Source of the DNA: Cupriavidus sp. D39
GTDB lineage: Bacteria > Pseudomonadota > Gammaproteobacteria > Burkholderiales > Burkholderiaceae
Length of the DNA stretch: 64,000 nucleotides
Direction of reading: 5' to 3'
NCBI RefSeq assembly: GCF_026627925.1
Contig: NZ_JAPNLE010000007.1
Coordinates: forward strand, 558,001-622,000
Below are positions 60,128 through 64,000 of the stretch, in pieces. Below the pieces are notes generated by a model. That model was given only the letters and a program-made list of their open reading frames with translations. It did no database searches and was not told where the DNA came from. How positions within the stretch are numbered: the stretch's first letter is position 1; every line of letters begins with the position of its first letter. A program made the position numbers and the translations under genes.

Positions 60128-61475
60128 TATTCTTCCAACGCCATCGCGATTACTCCGTCAAAGAATGGGCCAAACGCCGCTTGTATATCGGCATCGCCAA
60201 CACCACCTCTCTCGACAGGCAACAACGGATTAAACTCCTGCAGGCGAGCGCTCCACCTTACCTGCCAAGGAAAGTGCGGCGCATCCTCATCATCAGTACT
60301 AAATGTGAACGCATCGATCGGCGTCTCTTGACCCGGCTCGATGCGGTCGTATAGGTTGTTTGCAAAAAGGTCGTACGCATTCTGCAAGAATCTCTCTGCT
60401 CGAGCTGCCTGTTCAGTTTCGGGAAACAGAGCCTGGACCAACGCTAAGCGTTGCCTCACCTGTCGCAAAACCTGTGGCCTACGTTGCCAATGGCCAAACA
60501 GTTGCTGATAGCCCTGCCAATTCTGGGCAGTATCTGTTGCAAAAAGTAGGGCCACAGTAGAAAGCCCTGCAATAGATATAGCCGCTAGATCATGCAAACC
60601 CGCCCGACTATCAATAAGAACAACATCGGGCTTCTCCCGGGTTTCAAGCTTCTCAACAATCCTGGCCATGCGATGGGCAAACTGCTCCGCCCCGCCCTGC
60701 GCCGACGGTATATCGGCATAAACTCGCGCAAGCTTGGAAAGGTAGGCAGTCTCGCCCTGACCCATTGCAGCCACAACCCGGATCTGCCCAGGAGTGTGCT
60801 CAGCTAGAGGACTGTCGGCAACGATGTCGTCAATAATACTATCTGAATCGCCAACAGCGTCCTCGACAAACCAATCGACCAAGCCATATCCAGCCACTCG
60901 TTCAGGCGGCAAGAGAAGCCCCGATAAGCCAGGCGACTCAAGATCGAAATCGAGGAGAAGAACACGCTTTCCCAAAGTAGCTAGGCGATGAGCGAGCATC
61001 GCCAAGGCCGTCGACCTTCCAACGCCGCCTTTTAAACCATAGAAAACGATACGCGGCGGATGCGTAGCTGCGCCGCTGGATACATCTGTGCGCAGCCAAC
61101 TTGGCCGACAATCTGTCGGTCAAGAAGTGCCACAACAAGCTCTGGGCCAACAACACCATCATCATCATCATCATCGACATTGCCCGGCACCAAGGTCTCG
61201 TGCCAGTCGGGATGATTAAAGAGCGAATCGGCATCCGCAAAATCGTCTCGAAACAGCGGAGTGCCATTAGTTGAGTAGGGACCAAGTTTTGCTGCGTATG
61301 CTTTCAGGAAATTAGCTGCTTCCTCGCTGCAAGCTTCACGCTCCCTGTCTAATGCGAAGCGAATCCTGCCATAGATATCCCGAATGAGACGTACGGGCAT
61401 GTCATATTTTTCGGCGAAAGCGCTGGCGGCCTCAGCGGCAATCCGAAGCGCATCATTAAAACGGATCGTGATCAC
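60127..61475 (-). CDS. KGGVGR-variant ParA/MinD-like ATPase with N-terminal domain (one frameshift)
   Basis: About 450 residues if joined. The GTG start at 61475 follows GGAG and overlaps the HEPN stop. The N-terminal ~120 residues (ITIRFNDALRIAAEAASAFA, VRLIRDIYGRIRFALDRERE) are an unknown helical domain with an acidic run of six Asp. After a shift near 61110 the ATPase begins: IVFYGLKGGVGRSTALAMLA, then RVLLLDFDLESPGLSGLLLP (Walker A'), DVVLIDSRAGLHDLAAISIA and LLFATDTAQNWQGY. The usual Thr/Lys of KGGVGKT is Arg-Ser, the KGGVGR variant. It is coupled to genes on both sides. Confidence 0.75.
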
Positions 61476-61923
61476 ACCATTACTCCATCGAGCGTAGCCG
61501 CATCCAGCATAGCTCTGACCTGTTGTGCGGCGGCCTGCCAGTTCGGGACCGACGCGAGGGGAATTACGGGTTCTTTCCAGTAGCGGTGATCGATGCTCCA
61601 GTCGTGAAGCACTCCCAAGTCCGGCAACATCGCTACATATCTTGTAGCGGCCCTGCCGTCCGGAAACGTCGCCATAGTCGCGATCGTCTGACTTAGCGAC
61701 GGTACGTGCGCGCGATAGCCGGTGGAAGGCTTTTTTGGATATCGCCGGTGGCGTCTGTAGGCAGCCCATGCGATACCAAAAGCGCCTTCAGGCCGCACTC
61801 AACGGTGAAGCCGAACAACTGGCCCGCGTTTGCAAGACGACCTTCCGACTGCAGTAGGGTCGCATCAGCCAAATGCCGCTTTGCCGCACCCTTGAAATCA
61901 ACGACTTGTGCAGCTGCACTCAT
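61472..61923 (-). CDS. HEPN-like protein, first gene of the operon (A-run frameshift)
   Basis: About 150 residues from MSAAAQVVDFKGAAKRHLAD. The helix pair AAKRHLADATLLQSEGRLAN then AGQLFGFTVECGLKALLVSH is typical of HEPN helical bundles (RH...A...L(A/F)G(F/Y)AVEC-LKALL). The frame breaks in an A6 run near 61738; with seven A it would read DIQKKPSTGYRAHV and continue to NWQAAAQQVRAMLDAATLDG and TGA at 61472. No classical R-x4-6-H RNase pair is obvious after the shift, so it may be a binding or regulatory HEPN. Its stop overlaps the next start. Confidence 0.65.
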
Positions 61924-62225
61924 AGGATTATTGTTTTTAAAGTTTACAAAAATGCACAAAACATCACAAATTGCGGTCGCCTGTACATCGACGAAAGCGG
62001 GGAATTGTAATGGATTCGCGGCAAGCAAAAGACGCGTAAAGGCTCGAAGTGGTGTGCAACAGCTATTGGCCCCGCTAGGCTTGGCATCTCGGACGGTTGC
62101 TTGCTCATCGACAGGTCGCATAGCAAGATCAGTACAACATGATGCTGCCCCACCACTACGGTCTTGCAAAGTTCCAGGACGATCAAGAGGGTCGCCCGGG
62201 ATTCGAAAAAGATCCGCCACATCTT
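61924..62225. other. AT-rich operon upstream region and transposon end
   Basis: 61924-61980 is strikingly AT-rich (TTTTTAAAGTTTAC), as expected for the operon promoter. Farther left, 62188-62210 (AGGGTCGCCCGGGATTCG) matches the transposon end at 38487, placing the operon next to mobile DNA. No gene is supported. Confidence 0.4.
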
Positions 62226-62249
62226 CGTGGCTCGCCTTTGATTGGCTAA

Positions 62250-62435
62250 AACATTCAGCATTCCGGCCCCGGCTTTGGCGGTTGAAGCTTCTGACCGACG
62301 CGGACGCCGCGGCGATCCTCGGTTATCTCCACGATCTTGTGATGCTCGTCGAATCGCATTACCTCGTGCAAACCGACGCCATGCCCAGGCACAACTGCAG
62401 CTCGCCGAGGAACTCCGCACCGAAAACACTGGCAT
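62250..62435 (+). pseudogene. Short frameshifted gene fragment
   Basis: Plus frames join RLWRLKLLTDADAAAILGYL, HDLVMLVESHYLVQTDA and QAQLQLAEELRTENTG into a plausible helical protein piece, broken near 62385. Unknown family. Confidence 0.3.
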
Positions 62436-62518
62436 GTCGCCGAGCCGCTCGTGCGGCTCGCCCTGCCTCCATCATTTACCTTGAGTGCCTCGCCATCAAA
62501 TCTCGCGCTTACGCTCAG

Positions 62519-63438
62519 TCATTGCCCGGTCCGCGTCCCTATAGGCGGGATTCGCAGGAACTTGCCATCGGGGATGTTGGCCAGCAGGTTCAAAGCCTGC
62601 TCCTCGTTGATGCCCAGCGCCTGGGCTACGGGCCGACGGGTGTCGAGCATGACGGATGTCGACTCCGTCTCCGACAGGAAAAGGTCGTAGGCGCAGTTGC
62701 TCCACAGCCCGTCAGGCACGCCCTCCTGTCCGGTGCAGGCGGCTTCGCAGCCGTGGATGATGGGCGTGAATTCATGCCGACATGATAAGAGTTGGCACAG
62801 AAAACGGTCGCTAATATTGGTCTTGTCGACCAGCAGATAGGACTGCAACCCCTTGTTGGCTAACCTCCGTGCCCGGTCAATAAGCATGTTCACCAGGCTG
62901 TCCTGCCAGTTGTTCGAGTACTCTGCCCAGACGACGAAGTGTCTGTTGCCGTTGAAGACTTTTTCGAAAATCTCGAAGCGGCGCCCGTGTACCAGCCCTC
63001 CGGCTCCGGACGCGGCATGAGGTTCAGGCCAGTGATGACCGGACCTGGCGACGACGTTAGGTGTTCCACGATGCCTTGCGCGCCAATGACAAATCCCCCG
63101 TCACGACACACATCAGCAAGGTTGGCCCAACGGTTACCCAGAGCGGCCGATTTTGACCACTTGTCCTTAGCGCTGTTCGCGGGGGCTCGGACCAAGACCT
63201 CGCGCGCCTCGTTGAAGTCAGCAAAGCCGAGACTGCGAGCGACGGCATCCATCGCTTGAGCATGGGACAGTTGCAGGGAGTAGGCGGTCTCAAGAAAGCT
63301 CTGCAGGCCTTTGCCTTGTGCCCTAAGAATCTTGAGGTGCGACTTGCCATTCTTGGCATTACGCTTAAGAGTGGCCGGCATGGCCGTGAAGAATGCGCCG
63401 ACATTGAAGTCGTGCGGGAATGCGCGCTCGGAAGACAT
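62519..63438 (-). CDS. Hypothetical plasmid-type protein, one-base frameshift
   Basis: About 306 residues if joined. The start at 63438 has GAGGGC upstream. The N-terminal ~90 residues (LKILRAQGKGLQSFLETAYS, LSHAQAMDAVARSLGFADF) resemble the helical module in front of plasmid glyoxalase-related proteins. The middle contains GRRFEIFEKVFNGNRHFVVW then AEYSNNWQDSLVNMLI. The frame shifts near 62978 at ACGGGCG; one more G would restore it. The C-terminal part (LSCRHEFTPIIHGCEAACTG, MLDTRRPVAQALGINEEQAL) has several Cys/His. Function unknown. Confidence 0.55.
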
Positions 63439-63925
63439 GAAGTGCCCTCAATCGAGACTCGTCACCTTAAGAGGCTTTAAGCTGCTCGCATTGCCTGCCG
63501 AGTCCCGAAAAAGGGGATTCAACATGTCAGCGACGCCAACCAAATGGTTGCCGGGGTTTACCATGTCGCTTGCGCGACGCGAGCTGGCAGGCGCCGGAGC
63601 CTGCGAGATGTATACCACAAGTACCCTGTACGCCGCAAGTCTCGGGCTCGCCCGCTCAGACTGATTGATAGTGAGTCAGCCACCCAAAGGCGGGGGCATC
63701 GTACTTTTGGTGCGAATTCTGACACTAGCAAATTCTGACACCAGAACGCGGAATGGCGCTTGCGGCAAGGCTTTCCACGTTACCTCGCGCGCGTACCCGC
63801 TGATCTTACAAGCAACTGATTCCAAACGATTTTCAGACTGAACCGCCAGATTTTACTGGAATGGGAGCCGACGCCTCCCTTCGGGGGACACTGAGGAACT
63901 CAAATCGGACGTCTGGAGGTTCATC
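63439..63925. other. Intergenic region with a Tn3-type end
   Basis: No supported gene. GGGGGCATCGTACTTTTGGT at 63692 resembles the GGGGTAATCGT ends at 17733, 25367 and 45571, with an adjacent short repeat AATTCTGACAC (63715-63745). 63855-63925 is the leader of the IS110 transposase and contains hairpins GGGAGCCGACGCCTCCC and CCCTTCGGGGG. Confidence 0.45.
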
Positions 63926-64000
63926 ATGGAAATCGACATGCTCGGCATTGATCTCGCGAAACAAGTGTTCCAGCTTCACGGAGCCGATCGCCGTGGGCGA
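63926..64000 (+). CDS. IS110-family transposase, N-terminus
   Basis: Starts MEIDMLGIDLAKQVFQLHGA with GGAGG upstream; the DLAK motif carries the first Asp of the RuvC-like DEDD domain. The gene runs off the right edge. IS110 elements may encode a bridge RNA in the flanking non-coding DNA. Confidence 0.8.
   Translation, partial: MEIDMLGIDLAKQVFQLHGADRRGR

Noticed and set aside
61706..62785. 359-codon plus-strand open frame
   Set aside because: Opposite the HEPN-like and 62.5-kb genes, low-complexity composition; only a short segment near 62250-62435 looks protein-like.
1..64000. CRISPR arrays, tRNA or rRNA genes
   Set aside because: No regularly spaced repeats and no tRNA cloverleaf or rRNA sequence were seen; the DUF2779 start is Cas4-like but no cas genes accompany it.

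Overview
High-GC, Cupriavidus/Ralstonia-like betaproteobacterial DNA. The clues are a Bug-type solute receptor next to enoyl-CoA hydratase and NDP-forming acyl-CoA synthetase genes, together with KfrA-like and H-NS-like plasmid fragments. The many nested transposons (Tn3, IS21, IS50-like, IS66, IS5, IS110) make this look like the accessory part of a megaplasmid, chromid or genomic island. The genus assignment is inference. I saw no rRNA, tRNA, CRISPR array or complete replication origin.

Layout. 1-7.5 kb is a compact defence-like island: DUF2779 nuclease start, double-AAA+ ATPase, sirtuin, NERD-SF1 helicase, WYL regulator, and two unknown genes behind a palindrome that resembles the one upstream of the WYL gene. 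7.5-12 kb is scrap: broken genes, a truncated A/B gene pair, and an IS21 remnant split by a complete IS50-like element with a 9-bp target duplication. 12-17.2 kb is an AT-richer minus-strand cluster of exported proteins: a trypsin-like protease, two unknown exported proteins and a trypco2-like lipoprotein. 17.4-25 kb holds Tn3 and IS66 fragments, two hypothetical genes and a candidate structured small RNA. 25.6-33 kb is an ordinary catabolic segment (MarR/isochorismatase-like/MFS and IclR/acyl-CoA synthetase/enoyl-CoA hydratase/Bug) lying between transposon ends.

33.4-51 kb alternates Tn3, IS66, IS5, IS21 and integrase scraps with orphan genes: an exported protein, a CcbP-like protein, a GIY-YIG-like protein, a gene fused in frame to IS66, an LRAT-like protein, the intact A/B pair and a CoiA-like nuclease. 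51-55 kb is one very large gene split by three small frameshifts. 55-57.4 kb is plasmid debris (H-NS, KfrA) with an internally deleted Tn3 element. 57.4-62 kb has a Rap1a/Tai-like protein, a truncated UvrD helicase and the most interesting unit: a translationally coupled three-gene operon of a HEPN-like protein, a KGGVGR-variant ParA/MinD-like ATPase and a P-loop NTPase. The window ends in the start of an IS110 transposase.

Several genes are broken by one-base indels, often in short homopolymers (acyl-CoA synthetase, trypsin, the HEPN gene, the 51-55 kb gene, the 62.5-63.4 kb gene). Part of this may be sequencing error rather than true decay, so those genes are described as the proteins they would encode if repaired.
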